Of a DNA stretch of 64,000 nt, positions 49,901 through 62,960 are shown one piece after another. Origin of the DNA: Beaufortia kweichowensis (taxonomy: Eukaryota > Chordata > Actinopteri > Cypriniformes > Gastromyzontidae); the NCBI GenBank assembly GCA_019155185.1, contig CM032802.1, positions 8,470,501 through 8,534,500 on the forward strand, in the 5' to 3' direction. Position 1 is the stretch's first letter. Every line of letters starts with the position of its first letter. Both the position numbers and the translations under genes were made by a program. The notes under the pieces were generated by a model that worked only from the letters and a program-made list of their open reading frames with translations, did not search any database and was not told where the DNA came from.

Positions 49901-50640
49901 CAAGATGAAGAATGCAGTTGTAACTGAATATTGACATAATTGTGATTCGGCCGCAGGTTATTACAACCATGCTGAAATTTAAGAGATAAAAAGTGTATTA
50001 TTGATAAAAATTATTTTTAAATAACAGACTCATTGGCCAGTTTCTTGCATATATTTTGTTCAAATATCTGCTCTCTTTTGGAATACTGCTTGGCTAAAAG
50101 ATTATTATTAAGGCTGTGACTCTTTTGTAATCTTTTTACATTGTTTTATGTGTATAAACATTTTCTCAACCCTGGCAGACCACAAAACATTTAAGCGTCT
50201 CCTAATGCAGCAATGTTCGAGAATTAAATGCAAGTGTACTGCCATTGTTACTTCATTTACCAGCAGCATTATTGGTATCGTCCCTAATAACCATTCAGAA
50301 TTCAATAATCAAATCAAGTTCTTACGAGATGGAAAGGTCATTGTGCCATAAATGGTCATTAACCATAGATGCAGCAATGTTTAGGGATCACTGGAAGCCT
50401 ATGGGTGGCTCCAAATCATGAAAATGTCATGCAGTTTGAATCAGCTTGAGTAAACATTCATTAGGTTGTGAGGCTGGCTGTGTAGACACATCCCAGGATT
50501 CTTTGCAAGCAGCTGTGTATATTTGCAGAGGGGAATGGGCCCTGGATGAACATGTTTGGGTGTTTTTTGTCTCTTTACATCACTTTCTGTGGAAAGCTTT
50601 GCTTTAGCACCGACTGACCTGCATGAAATTGTCCACATAT
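49901..50640. promoter_or_regulatory. weak candidate CNE
   Basis: Part AT-rich, part balanced (50160-50640). A segment at 50179-50336 has a CTGGCAG acceptor-like start and an open frame, but its donor (AAAG then GTCATT) is weak. Confidence 0.18.
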
Positions 50641-51260
50641 TGGAGGTTGACTGTTTCTGCTTTTCTTTAAAAGTGTGAATCGTGAAGTTGCAAGTTTACT
50701 TTGAAGCATTGTATCAGCCTAAGCAACTGCATTTCAAGCCCCCTATATCCTCTCATAATGAGTCTTAAAGATTTTAACTCCAAAGATTACAGACGCTTAG
50801 TTTATTAAGTAAGAAACACCTGCTTCATACCAGCAGAAAACCGCAATAGATCCTCTTCTGTTAGGATTTCATCCCTTTTTCTGCTGACCCCAATGACACC
50901 TTCACAGGTTAAAGAGCTGATGAGAGTTTTGCTTGCTCTCTCCTTTCTGTTATCAGTGTCTCTGTCTGTATCTCTCTGCCATCCCCCCGATTTTGCTTCG
51001 AACATCCGCTTGTCATTAAGCTGTACATGCAAAGGGTTTAAGACACAACCATATGGTGCTGTTTCATTGTGGATAGGAAGGCTCAGGATGACTATGATCT
51101 GATGAATCTTTCTTGGAAAAAGAGGTGTCTGTTTGGTTGCTAAACCAGGCCAAGCTGTGTTTGTATGTGTGTGTGCATGTGGTATTATGTGCTGGAGGAG
51201 AGATTCACTGATGTGGCACCACCTAGGGGACCTAATAAAACACAAAATCTCAAAATCTTC
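50641..51260. promoter_or_regulatory. weak candidate CNE
   Basis: Balanced in part. A weak CTCF-like CCACCTAGGGGACC lies at 51219-51232. The 158-codon minus frame at 50805-51281 is among the longest in the window but contains no domain or conserved-looking motif. Confidence 0.2.
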
Positions 51261-51830
51261 CTTAAAGAAATAGATTGACATTTTATTGCATACAGCTTAT
51301 TAAAGATCACATAATCAGTTAACAAAATCATAACATTTTTTTTTTAGTTGTTCCCTGAGAAGTTATAGCGCGACTCCTTCATTTCTCTGTAAATCATTCA
51401 TAGATTTTTATTTTAATTGTCGTAAGTTGAATAATTTAAATAATTATAATGGTTACTTTTTTATTGTTAATGCATTAGGTATCATAAACTACAGTAACAG
51501 TGCACAATTTTTTTTTTATATTTGAGCATTTTTAATTTATATATTATGTTTAATGTAATTTATTGTGACTTGAATATGATATTTATTATTGTTCTTACAT
51601 AATAAATTGTTTAATTTGAAAAAAATTGGATAAAAAATGTATAATTAGTATTAGTAAAAAATGTGCATTAGTATGTAGTGAATTAGTATGCAGTGAATTA
51701 GTATCAACAATACCAAAAACAATGCTGGAAAACTATTGCGAGTTGTTTTTTTATTTTATTACAAATAGATAAGACATTTAAGTAAAAAGGATAAACATAC
51801 AGTATACTGTAAATGAATAAATATGTGTGT
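51261..51830. other. AT-rich stretch with small tandem repeat
   Basis: A 15-base unit ATTAGTATGTAGTGA is repeated with small changes at about 51667-51705 (two full copies plus a partial). Otherwise A/T runs. Confidence 0.5.
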
Positions 51831-52360
51831 ATCCCACAGCTATTTCAACCATTTCTTCCTGTTCTGTTTTTCCCCTCAAACTACACATTGTTTGCACGGT
51901 AACAGAGTTTACAGAGAACATATCAAAGCAATAGTCTGTCGGTCACCGAGGGCCCTGACACTCCCAAGTCTCCATAGCGGTTAAGAGCTTATCCACATGT
52001 ATGGAGGGAAAGCTGGTTTTTAAGCTGTTAGCTTCCCCTCAGAATCTTGACGAGTGTGTTCAATGGTGGGGCAAACAATGCTGGCCAGCTCTGCTGTTAA
52101 GACGTTTGGTCTGTCTGGAGGCAGTTTAGTATTCAGCTAGCAGAGCGTGGAAAGATAAAAGAGGAAATGTCTATCTCTGAGACCAAGGAAGCCCAAAAGA
52201 AGCCATCAAGCCCCGAACATACAAGTATGAATAGACTCCTCTGGCAGTGGAAAGATGGTATCAGCATCCACAAGCAAATTCCCCAAACAGATAACAACCA
52301 GCGAAGAATTTATACGCCACGGGCATGGTCCATGTGATCTTAAGACATGTAGTTCTCTTG
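51831..52360. promoter_or_regulatory. candidate CNE
   Basis: Balanced and repeat-poor. No coding frame of note crosses it. Called on composition alone. Confidence 0.25.
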
Positions 52361-52423
52361 TGGTGAGCATGCGTCTTACACATGTATGTGTTTGTGTGCT
52401 TGTTCTACGTGATATTTGATAAG

Positions 52424-52442
52424 CGTGTGTGTGTGTGTGTGT
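52424..52442 (+). repeat. (GT)n microsatellite
   Basis: Nineteen bases of GT alternation. Confidence 0.9.
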
Positions 52443-53200
52443 TTAACGTTTTAGCAGGGAAAAACACAACTTCCCACACATACAATATGACTATAACAAC
52501 ACACACAATTTTATTGTTGGGGCACAGGGAAGAAGAAATGTTGCGATTAGTGACAGCTACAATGACTATATTTTTACTCAACCCGACAGAGAGTGAAATG
52601 AACTTGAAGAGGATCAATCTGACACGAGTCCTCGCTGTCTGGGTCTCCAAACACACCCAGAATATTTCATTTGATTTGACTAGTCCTTTTTCAGGATATT
52701 AATCTGTTTGATGTGACCTACTGACCTATAAAACGGCAAAGCCAACTGCAGGGCTGAAGAGCATAAGCTCATTTACTGTGAGAGATATGAAAAAAAAACA
52801 GATTAGTTCTGTAATTACATTTAATGGGCGTAAAATAAATAAATAAATTTTCACGTAAATATAAAGTTTTAATTCATTTTCGTATTTTTCCGCTTTTTTT
52901 GGTAAGGGTGACATAAGGCATCCACAGTTTTGGATCAAACATCATTTGGCACACTTTACTCTTTATTCAGCATCAATGAGCTAACGTGTCATGACTGTAA
53001 ATGCCAACTTTATGTAACGATAATATTATTATCACAGCTGAAGCTTTGTGCTTTCACTCAGCTGAGCACGGAGAACTTTTAACACGTCCTTTTTAAGTAG
53101 ACACAAAATAAAAAATAAAAGCCCAGAAGTGGATAATTAAGACACCAAATGTCAGCAAATATATATTTAAATAAATAACTAAAATTAATGAAAGAAAATA
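52443..53200. other. mostly AT-rich stretch
   Basis: The part to about 52700 is balanced; the rest is A/T-rich with (AAAT)-like runs at 52830-52850. The 106-codon frame at 52382-52702 includes the GT repeat and is not called. Confidence 0.4.
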
Positions 53201-54130
53201 ATCTCCTTTCAGACACTTGAGGTTAAGAATTCTCTTTCTCCTGGTTCACCGAAGCAATCAAAACTCCCACCCACTCGTCCACACCTCCGGGCGTTACACT
53301 TTCATGTGTTTTAATAGGCCTCTGGGCCTCTTGACTTCTCCTTCTCGCTCTTTTGTGTGTAGAAGCGCTGCATAAGGAGAGCTATTTAGCCCAACTATTA
53401 CAGATGGGAATTATTAATTTGTATCTGCTTAGCTTCATTTGGACTACTTAGGGAATGAGTGGGGAGGAAGGGAGAGAGAGAGCGGGCGGGCGAGAGAGAA
53501 AGAAAATCATTCTTTTCTCTTGACTGTGGAGCTTGAAGTCCCCGGGCTTTGGACAGATCCTAGTCGAGGGTCCTGAGTGTTAAATGTCAAGCCTTGTAGT
53601 GAGCTGTCAAAGAACAGAATAGGCCCGACATGATTGATGACTGGAGGGCCCAAAACCCAAACCCCCGATTGCAAATGGTACCTTGCGTCAGCCTTCTAAC
53701 ACAACCCATCCCCCACACCGATAGATTCTTGCCTATTCAAGGTCAGCTTGCATACCCTGACACCCCAGTATTCTGGCGTCGCTCTAGGCCTCTTGACGGA
53801 AAGAACGGCCCTTTATTTACACATGGAATTGCAGGGCACTGTTGCCAGATCTTGCACCACCATTTAATCCCAATAAGAGGTGAGAAAAATAACATGGAGG
53901 CTGGGGGCCTCTGGCTTTCCATCACGGCTCCTTTTTTCATTTTAGTCATGCTGCGTCCCCTCAGTAAAGACCCGGACATATATGGTTGAAATTAGGGCAT
54001 GATGGGGAGATTTGGGAAAGAGGGAGGGAAAAAAGCTAAAAGCCCTCCAATCAGATGACAGGATTATTAATGGGGAGGCTGCGTTGTATCTTGTCGCATG
54101 CATATTCATAAAGTAGCTGTACAGATGGCA
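53201..54130. promoter_or_regulatory. candidate CNE cluster
   Basis: One of the best-looking blocks by eye: balanced, repeat-poor and word-rich apart from a purine tract at about 53460-53505. Plus and minus frames both remain open over about 53630-53989 (119 and 78 codons). This stop-poor property is common in constrained or GC-richer DNA and does not indicate a gene, since neither shows a domain. Confidence 0.3.
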
Positions 54131-55150
54131 CAGTGCTGGCCAATGTGGAGTTGAAGCTTTTTCAAAACATTTGCCTAAATGTATAGTAGTGGCTCTGCAT
54201 ATATTTCTAAGGAGTCTGTATTTGCTTATTCTAAGCATCTTAAATTGTAGATTGCAGGCTAATGCAGAGTTGGTTTTTGGCATAGAAAGAAGTATTTTTT
54301 TTTTATTTTATGCAAACAAAACAAAAAGTAAAAATAAAAAGCTGATAAAAATGGATATAAGAACAAGCTATCTTACCCGTTTTGTCGATAATCTTAATGG
54401 CCACTGGCAAAAAAGCTATTACTCATGCCTCTTTTCTCTAACAATGGCAACATTTGTCTGCACATACTTGTCTGCAGGTTAACCACATGCTTTGAATGTC
54501 ACTCAGGTCAGATCCTCGTGAGGTATGAAGAGGCTTCAAAAGGATAGTCAGTTCACATTACTTTATCAGCCCGTCACTTCAGACTCACTCACACTATCAG
54601 TGTCCTGAAAGCCGAGCTGCTGATCAAAGACTCTCTTCTCAAATCTCACCATGCTGATTACTTTTAATTCACTGCTATAAGTGTTGTTTAGACACCATTA
54701 TCACCATCAGAAGGAAAATGTGTTGTGTACATACAAAGACATACAAAGGGAAAGCAAGAGAGACACCTTTTTTTTTTTAACCGGCCTTTTGATGACAACG
54801 TCTCTACCGCGTTTCAAAAACAGACATTTGAGACTATGCAGCACCTGCCGAGCTGACCTGTCGTAGCAAGTCAAGCTCTCATCGCTGCCATTAATATTAA
54901 CACAGATAAACATAAAGCTAAATACCAGGCTATGCTCTGTTAACTTTATGTGATTAAGAATGATTGGGTTCTTGCTTCACCACACAGCAAGGATCAAAGA
55001 GCAGGCAACGCTTATGAGAGCTCAGGTCTCCCGGTGGAACCCTATTCCTATTTTCCTCTACATCTAATCTATGTATCTAATGCATGTAAGCGTCACTGTT
55101 CACTCCCCGGGCTGCCTGTGATCATGGAGCCGTGCCACATAGAATGAATG
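54131..55150. promoter_or_regulatory. weak candidate CNE blocks
   Basis: Alternates between balanced parts (54480-54660 and 54780-55145) and A/T or poly-T runs (54293-54304 and 54770-54778). No coding evidence. Confidence 0.2.
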
Positions 55151-56212
55151 TGCAAGACGTGTATTTAAACATAGGCTAAATTGTATAGTTTTGGATAAAA
55201 AAGCCTGCACAGATTTTTTTTTGTGCTTGAATGTTAAGTAAATTGACCTTAGAAAACTGAAAGATTAAATAATGTGCATAATAGTCTTATTATGTTAGTA
55301 TTGGTGTTAGTATTGTCCTACATTTGTTAAATATCGTGTTGGCCATAAACAAAATATAACAATTTTGTTTATATAAAGTTGCCATGTAATCAATTTACTA
55401 ACTTTGAAAACAAAGCTTAAGTTATTCTGTAAAGTTATAAAGCAGAAGCGTATCTATTTTTTATTATGTAAAGTAAATTGTTTAAGTAAATTGGTAGGAC
55501 AGTTTCACAAAAGGGAGAAATAGGTCAAATTATAAAATTGAAAAACCTGATGTTTATCACCTTTTTATGCTTTTTTTTATAATTTTACTTTTCTCTTTTT
55601 TTCTCTAATTTTACTTTTTCTCTTTTTCTTTTATTTGCAACTATGATGTAGGCTTTGTAACAAATTAAGTATGTAAAGACTAAATTATTGTTGGTACAGT
55701 ACATGTGTTAATAAATATCATATCACTAAAGTTTGATAGGGGTGCTGGTATACTGTTTAATATTGATATTGTACTTGTGTACACTCACACTTAAACTGTG
55801 TGGTGTATGTACAACAATCGTGCATAAAACTTGAAAGAGACCTGCATAGAGATTCTGTGGTTTTGCAAATGGACGAGTGTGTATTTATTTGCATATTATC
55901 TATAATATCTGGTAAATGTAATACATTGTATTTAATAGTTGATTCGGGTGTTTTGTTATGTGTTGAGTGAGAACACACAGGACTTGCTCGTCTGTGCATG
56001 CACTGCTGATGTCTGCTAGCTCAGCAAGTGCCAGTGGGTTAAGATTCGGCTGGTTAGCATGAGTCTGTTAGCTTCTGCTGGTAGATGATACACCATCTGG
56101 CAGCAGATTGCATCATTCTCCATTGACTGACAGCATCATGAACAGTTGGATTAGTCTGGTCATTGAGTCCATCTAGAACGCTGGCATAAATATATGTTTG
56201 CATAGACTATAT
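55151..56212. other. AT-rich stretch
   Basis: Includes a duplicated pyrimidine word (TTTTACTTTT...CTCTTTTT) at about 55580-55630. The 80-codon minus frame at 55757-55999 is featureless. Confidence 0.45.
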
Positions 56213-56524
56213 GGGCAATTCCAGCATTTATGGACGTGACATTTTCAGTCAAAATTTCTCCCAGAATTTATTTATTACCAATACACTGAAATAAAATAAG
56301 TTATATCCAGACATCACAAAAATATTAGCCTATGCACACGTTTTCTATTTAAAGGAATTATAATTAAATATACGTACAGCACACATTTTAACATTTCTTA
56401 TTTTTTGTAGGATTTCTGTGGATTAAAATGCACAAACCAGAAGCCATAACACTGTCTTTAAAGTACTTATTTTATTTTAATTTATTTATGTTTGCATTTA
56501 TAAGGAATATGCATGGAGTTGCCC
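56213..56524. mobile_element. MITE, copy B of the family at 15916-16259
   Basis: The 312-bp element starts GGGCAATTCCA and ends TGGAGTTGCCC, an 11-bp inverted repeat with one mismatch. ATAT immediately flanks both sides (56209-56212 and 56525-56528), a plausible target-site duplication. It shares GTGACATTTTCA, TTTATTACCAATA and a CCATAAC...TTTAAA region (inverted in neither copy) with copy A. The interior has no coding capacity. Confidence 0.75.
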
Positions 56525-57460
56525 ATATGCTAAGCTAGTGTATGCTAAACGATCAATATTTTGTTTAAAAATAACCACATTACTATAATGAATATGTTTT
56601 CAATTTAGTTGATTTTTGTGCCCTGATACCTTGTACTAATGTTGATTTAATGCCACGTTATATTGATAACTAGCAGTGTCAACACAGACGCAACCAGTTT
56701 TTGCCTTTAGGCTAATTACTCATGGATTTTTGATGAAGTCCACCAACCTGGCTAATATATTTCTCTCTCCTACGCTGACAACCTGCACCAGCCTTAACAT
56801 GTTGCAATCTGAAGGAAGTTAGTTGGAGACTCTTTTTGGCACATCTCGTTGAGGCTATCAGATGAGATACAAATGAACTAAGCCGAGACACAGGAGACAA
56901 CAGCAGAATCCTGGGCTCAGATACACTTCCTCCTCATGTTAACCCGGAGGCAACAGTATCCTTAACTCATTCACTGAGTGTGATTGTGTGGTTTACTTTT
57001 GTGTTTTTAGAAGAGCGGATAAAGAACACAGAGGAAAGAATGATAAAAATCTATTATCCAATAGTTTTCCAGTTTTTTCTGATGCATAACATGACAGGAG
57101 ACTTTAATTCCATGCCATCATAGCTTGATGGAAAACCAAATCCAAACAGCATTAATAATGATTGCCAACTTAGCATCAGAGGTTAGTGGTCAAATAGTTA
57201 ACAGTTCATTGCTGACCTGGAATGTAAGTGTTTCAGACAGCTCGGAGGACATTCTACTTATTCCAGTCGAGTAAGCTTTAGCTTTGTTGAGGTGATTGAG
57301 GCTGTGCTCTTTGGTTCGGTCTTCTCCTACCCTTTACTACCCAAAACACACACACACTGTAGAAACAGAAAGAAAAACAAGCATCTATAATCTTATAAGC
57401 CACCTGCTAAGAACCACTATTGTGCGTTTTTGTTTGTTTGTCCCTGTAACAAATCTAGTT
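56525..57460. other. intergenic stretch with some balanced parts
   Basis: The region at 56690-57290 is fairly balanced and could hold a small element. Nothing specific recognised. Confidence 0.35.
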
Positions 57461-58600
57461 TTGAATCCAATTGAATTGTCTTACCAGTGCTTTTTTGGGA
57501 GCATATTACATCAAACTCAGATCAGAAGTGATCCTGACCAGAGCTTTCATATCACTTTCAAATCCACAATAAGCAGCAGAAAAACTCCGGTCAAACCTCA
57601 TTACAAAGGCTCCTGGTGTAATGAAATATGACATTCCCTCCACTGGGCTCTCAAATGCCGGGAACAAACAGAATGGTACAGAATGGTTCTCGTGCTTGAA
57701 ATAAAGAAAAGAAATGTAGGATTGGTAGTTCCCACTGTGCTGATGTAAGGCCAGAACTGCAGTGCGACGCTTTACTGTTTTGTATCACTCACAGTTACCA
57801 TTGAAACTATATGAAGTGACTGCTTTACTAAGCGAATATGGCACAAGTAATCACATGCTTATGTCTAAATCATGTTTGTGTGATATCTCATATTTATGTT
57901 TTGTATGCACACTACCACTGAAAAGTGCACTTTACTAACAAATGTTTCAGGTGATCTTAAAAATCTATTGATCTGAAGGTTTATGTGACATAAGATGCCA
58001 AAATATGAAACTTTTTTTAGTCACAGCATAATTACATACGTGTAGTTCCATAGTTTAATATTATTTTAAATTATTGAAAAATTATAAATAAAGAGTGTGT
58101 AAGTGGCCTTAAACTGTCATTTTAATACGTGTAGTAGGCCTGTATAAACCTTTTTTTCTTATTTTTTAAAGCCCTTACTGTCACATATATCCTTTGAGCT
58201 CATGAAACTGAGGTTCTCAATCAATCAGAGTCAGGCACTGAAGCGCTGACCTGCAAGTTGTAATCGCCCCTGTGAACCAGCTCCCTTTAGTGTGAACAGG
58301 ATCTGGCCCTTGGCCTGCCCTGGGTTACGCTTTCTTTCTCTTTTCTCTTCTTTGCTGCCATTACTGTATTTAAATTTAGACCAAAGGGCACATGTGAACC
58401 AGCTGACTGGGGCGCTAATCTCTGGACCTTGAAGTGCTTCTCTTTACTTTTTTCTTTTCGTGAACATATATATGAGAGATCGATTACACATGGCTGAGTG
58501 GTTGTGTGACAAAAGCCCTGCGGTGAACTTCACCTATGGATCGACAGGGCAGCTGCAAAGTTATGGTGACTGAGCTGTATTGCACTGCCTTATGGCTAAG
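57461..58600. promoter_or_regulatory. candidate CNE blocks
   Basis: Balanced at 57461-57700 and 58170-58560, AT-rich between. ACAGAATGGT is directly repeated at about 57668-57687. GATCGATTACAC near 58478 is homeodomain-like. The 111-codon frame at 57296-57631 has no domain. Confidence 0.24.
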
Positions 58601-59570
58601 ATTTGAATCAATCTAGCCTCAAAGGGAGGTCACCTTATCTTCAGAGGGGTCTTGTGACATGGGCGACAGGTGGAGAATTGTGCTGGGGTGGAGGGGTTAG
58701 GAAGAAAGTATCAAGTCTTAATTTCCAGATCAAACTCAAAATCCTGCTTAACAGGTGGTCTAAGCTTCATTTGGGGGAGAAATTTGTGTTATTTTACTAT
58801 TGATTTTACTATGACAGTGTGATTGACGACAGGCTCGAGCCCAAACCTGTCTAAATGCTCCATATCTTGACTTTGTCTAGAAGTCAGTGGTGTGAAGCAG
58901 CTATTTCCATCTAGTCAGAGGTTCAACCGCAGGGCTCTTCTGACTGTCATATTGACAAAACATTACAACGCTTCGGTATGACAAGAAGATGTGTTTTGAC
59001 AAAACATGTTGCAGAACCACACATGAAAATACACTTTAAATTTATATTTTCATAATTGTAGTGCCCTGGGAACACATTTTCATTGATTGACATAAATGTA
59101 ATTTTGCAAGTTATGTTGAGTTAGTATGACATCAATTAGGTTTCATTCATTTAACTAATTACTTGCAAATCACATATTTTATCGGTCATCATGAAGCAGA
59201 AATCACATTACATAAGTCAAATACAGTATTTAGTTGTGGCAAAATGTAATGTTTAATTATTTCTGGTACCGTGTTTCAGGATACAGATTTTAATTGAACT
59301 TTGGCATAGTATGGACGGTTAGAAAATTGTGATTAAAAGTAACAGTTACTTTAATGAGACAATTTCTACTCTCTCTCCATTTAAGCAGTCAGTTTCCAAA
59401 GCTTTTCAATACTATTTAAATAGAAAGGCCTTCTGTACTCTATATTGTGTTCGGTTATATACTTTGACTTTTAGCAGAGTATAATTTTGACACGCTTGCT
59501 TGTACTGTACTTCCAAATAATTACTCAGTGCTTTTTACACCCCTGCATGACAATAAATGTGTAGTCTAAT
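58601..59570. other. mostly AT-rich stretch
   Basis: The first 350 bases are mixed; the rest is A/T-rich. Nothing recognised. Confidence 0.4.
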
Positions 59571-60230
59571 TCATGTCATCCCTTTCTGCTTATAAGATAA
59601 ATACTTTAGCGGCAGACAGGACCGTTCCACCGACACAGAAATCCCAGAATAAACGTGTACAATATTACTCCATCCATCAGCGGTCCCTGTCTGCAAAGCG
59701 CTTTGGCACTCAGAGTTTAATCCATTAAAGTGCACCCTTTCTCTCACCGGCCTGACATTGAGAGGCTGAATCTAACTTTGTGCTGACATCTCGCACAGAG
59801 ATCACCCTTTTATTCAACCGACACTGCCATCGCTGCCTCTTTCAATAATATCCTGACTCGGGTCACAAAATTAGGGCTTCTAGCCCCGTTTCAGAGATTT
59901 GCTTGGTGAAAAGAGAAGATGAGGGCGGCTCTACCTGTTGACAGGGGAGCTGTCTAAACAACCATTTCTGGTAATGAGAGTTAATGAAAGACCTCCCATA
60001 ACTGCACAGGTTAAGCAGGAGTGGTATTTATAACAAACATGTCTACATGGGTTTAGCGGGCAGGTGACCATTTCTGAGCGGTTTGGTTTGCGTGCTAACG
60101 TGCTTGACAGGCTGTAATAAGAGAATGCTGGGTGTGCTGACATAAAATTCAGAAGACATATTACATGTTTAGATAGTGGTGTATTTGGGGCACTTATCAA
60201 CGGTGTTGTCTGAAACGATGTAGGCTGATG
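59571..60230. promoter_or_regulatory. candidate CNE
   Basis: Balanced, repeat-poor block. The minus 89-codon frame at 59931-60200 lacks domains. Called on composition. Confidence 0.26.
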
Positions 60231-60560
60231 TTTTAGCTCTTAGGAGTGTGCAAATGTGTGTTTGGTTAGTAGTTAGCACACAAGCTCAGTAGTTGTGACT
60301 CTGTACTGTTCCCACCTCTTTTTTTTCTATTATTTTCTTTCTCATGTGGTCGCTATCAATATAATGGCAAACAGGCTAAAAGCAAAAATCTGCTCTGTGC
60401 TGAAATCTAAAACAATTACTGGTTTGTTGAAATGATGCTTTGTAAAATCATAGGAGAGCACAAACTCATTGTAATATAAATTACACACATTGCTCTTGAC
60501 TTTGTCCTCATTAGTGAGCGTCTCGTGTTCTAAAAATACCTTTTGAAGTATGTTGTCTTC
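60231..60560. other. intergenic stretch
   Basis: Nothing recognised. Confidence 0.4.
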
Positions 60561-61890
60561 CATCAGAAAGATGGGAAAGGCAATAGGGGGTGCTGATGTG
60601 AGGGGATGTTTATAAAGATGGAAGCGGTCAGCGTAGCTTGTGTATCAAAACGGACAAAAGCGTGTGAGGAAACGTTATCTTTAGGAATGAAGAAAAGCAG
60701 GCTCCACAAAGGTCTTCTTGTTGACATTATTTAACATATAACCCTTTGTCTTAGCGTCCTCTGTAAAAAAAAATAAAGATGACGACTGATCGGGGCAGCC
60801 GGAGAAACCCTATGCAGGGGAGAGAAAGGAAAGGGGCAGTAGCTGGTGCTTTAAAGTGTCAAAGCCTTTGTAGCCGTGACTAGTTTATGATGCTGATGTC
60901 AAGCATCCCACTCAATGAGGTCTTTGTCCCGGACCGAGACCAGGGCAGTGGGAAAACTGCCCACATTTCGTCGGCAGGCCCATCTATCTTACTGCTAGGC
61001 CTCGCTGTCCCCTTTGTACCAAAACTCCTGTGTATTAAAGATCTCCCGGGTTAATGTGCTGGAAAATTGGCTTGCATTTTTATAGGAGGAGGGCAGCTAA
61101 ATGAAAGAAAAACAACTTGGGGAGGGCAGAAAAGGACGAGAAAAAATATCTGAGGGAGTGATCTGAGGGGGCAGGCCCTCAAGACTTGTATCCTGTGACC
61201 TCGATAAAAGAGAAGCCTCCATGTCACACTGGAGACTATCCTGTAGTCTGTTTCCAGCCATTTATCATCAGAGTCATAAGCAGCGGTTGTTACTGTAGAT
61301 GTGTTGACCCGGTCACATTGCGCGTAGAGATACATTACACATAAATCTAAGGGGAACACCAACGAAGGATGGAAAAAAATTGTAAACCAAAAAAGCCTGG
61401 AATTGTTGTTGTGTTATACAGTCAGCATCACCATATTTACTTAGTTTACAAAGGCACTCCATCTTTGTCCGACCCATTTTCACAGGAACTTCCCGCAGAT
61501 TTCAGATCGGTAGAATCTGTCAGCAACAGAGGAGAGGCAGTGTCTGTCACCTGCCCGGTGACTCGTTGTGAAGTCACACACAACATTAGAGCCATCAGTT
61601 GAATCAATAGGCTCTGGGTGTCCAGCTCATCGGACATGTTTATGGGTGTGGGAGGCTAATTAGGAGAGTCTTCCCAGGCTTAGAGAGAAGAGCCCACTCA
61701 ACAGCTGGTCAATACTGGACTGCTGTCCTTAGGTCAATTTTTTTGTAACCCCAGAGAACCACCAGGACGGCTACAGATCCGTAGAGGCCAATTGGGTTAA
61801 TAGCTGGCCCGGAGGCCTGAGACTTCCACAAATGTCTTGACTGAGATATTGAAATTTCCCATAGCTGACAAAATGCTGTATGATGCGCAC
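60561..61890. promoter_or_regulatory. long candidate CNE-dense segment
   Basis: About 1.3 kb of balanced sequence, among the most even in the window. The minus frame of 103 codons at 61051-61362 and the pair at 61369-61637 overlap and lack domains. Probably several elements. Confidence 0.28.
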
Positions 61891-61904
61891 ACCACCACAA
61901 CAAC

Positions 61905-61905
<1 letters not shown>

Positions 61906-61937
<32 letters not shown>

Positions 61938-61966
61938 TGTTATTATTATTGTTGTTGTTGTTGTTA
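61906..61966 (+). repeat. compound trinucleotide repeat
   Basis: An (ATA)n run at about 61906-61937 is followed by TGTTATTATTATT and then (GTT)n to 61966. The ATA and TTATTATT parts are mutually complementary and can fold back. The Asn/Tyr-rich frame on the minus strand is spurious. Confidence 0.95.
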
Positions 61967-62215
61967 TTCATAATAATATTGATAATAATTTTTAACAATT
62001 GTTACATGTCTTTATAAATGTAATATATAAATATAAAATTTTTTATTCATCATTTGGTTATATTGGGCACACAGGCATACTTTACAGTTTATTTTTATGT
62101 GAAGTTTATCTAACTTTATTAGCATCAATTTCTGTTTCCTCCGTCTGTTTTTATTGTCAATGTGTGAGCTTTAACGTCAAGAGGGATCAGGATCTAAATA
62201 TATTTTCCTAAGCAA
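61967..62215. other. AT-rich stretch
   Basis: Nothing recognised. Confidence 0.4.
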
Positions 62216-62960
62216 GGGGACAAGCTCAAAGCACGCACCCCTTGAGGACTACAAGTCAAACATTGGCCATTGACATCCAACAATCTAAACGCTTGCTTTT
62301 TCCCACTCTGTGACCCCCAGAGGTCAAAAAGTTTTGGTCCCAGAAGTCTCTTAACACGCAGATGTTACAGTAACATTGCCAGGAAATCAAGCCCAAACAG
62401 CACCTCTGACCCGTCTGTCAGCTGATCCAGCATGGCCTCTTTTGAAATGGACTCCCCACTTCTATAAATTACCACATTTTCCCACCATCTTTCCTCCATT
62501 CAGCCTCCTCATCCGCAGCCATTCGTTTGCAAGAGCCCTGTGGTCAACGAATAGCGATGGCCCTGTGGCTTGTGAATCTGACCCCTTGGCTCCACAGAGG
62601 TCAAAGGGCTCACACCAGGGTCAGGGCCTCTCTTTATGTCTCTTCTCACCAAAGGCTCTCTAATGAATGGAAAGCCTGAGGGAAACAAAAGCTTTCAGGA
62701 GAGACAAGCAACTGTGCACTATACATCAGCGCCTTTCCCCACTGTGACTTTCCCCCTACTATGTGAAGCGACAGAAACAAACAAACAAAACCAAAAATCT
62801 CCCTTTTATACTTAAGGAAACAGGAGCTGAAGAGACAATTAGATCTGTAAAGGGTTCTAAAGAAATCAGAGAGGAAAAGAATGACTGCATACAACAGCTA
62901 ATGACATACCGGACTGCCTGATCATATACACATAGCTGGATCTGTTACAGGATGGAGTTG
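62216..62960. promoter_or_regulatory. candidate CNE with DR1-like site
   Basis: Balanced block. AGGTCAAAGGGCTCA at about 62597-62611 has a good AGGTCA half-site and a weak second half at one-base spacing. AGAGGTCAAAA also occurs near 62320. The 95-codon plus frame at 62376-62663 lacks domains. Confidence 0.25.

Noticed and set aside
50179..50336. Acceptor-like CTGGCAG, open frame and AAAG-GTCATT donor
   Set aside because: The donor lacks the GTRAGT consensus and the peptide is unrecognised.
50805..51281. 158-codon minus-strand frame
   Set aside because: No recognisable domain; includes CA-repeat-derived His-Thr residues; no transcript signals.
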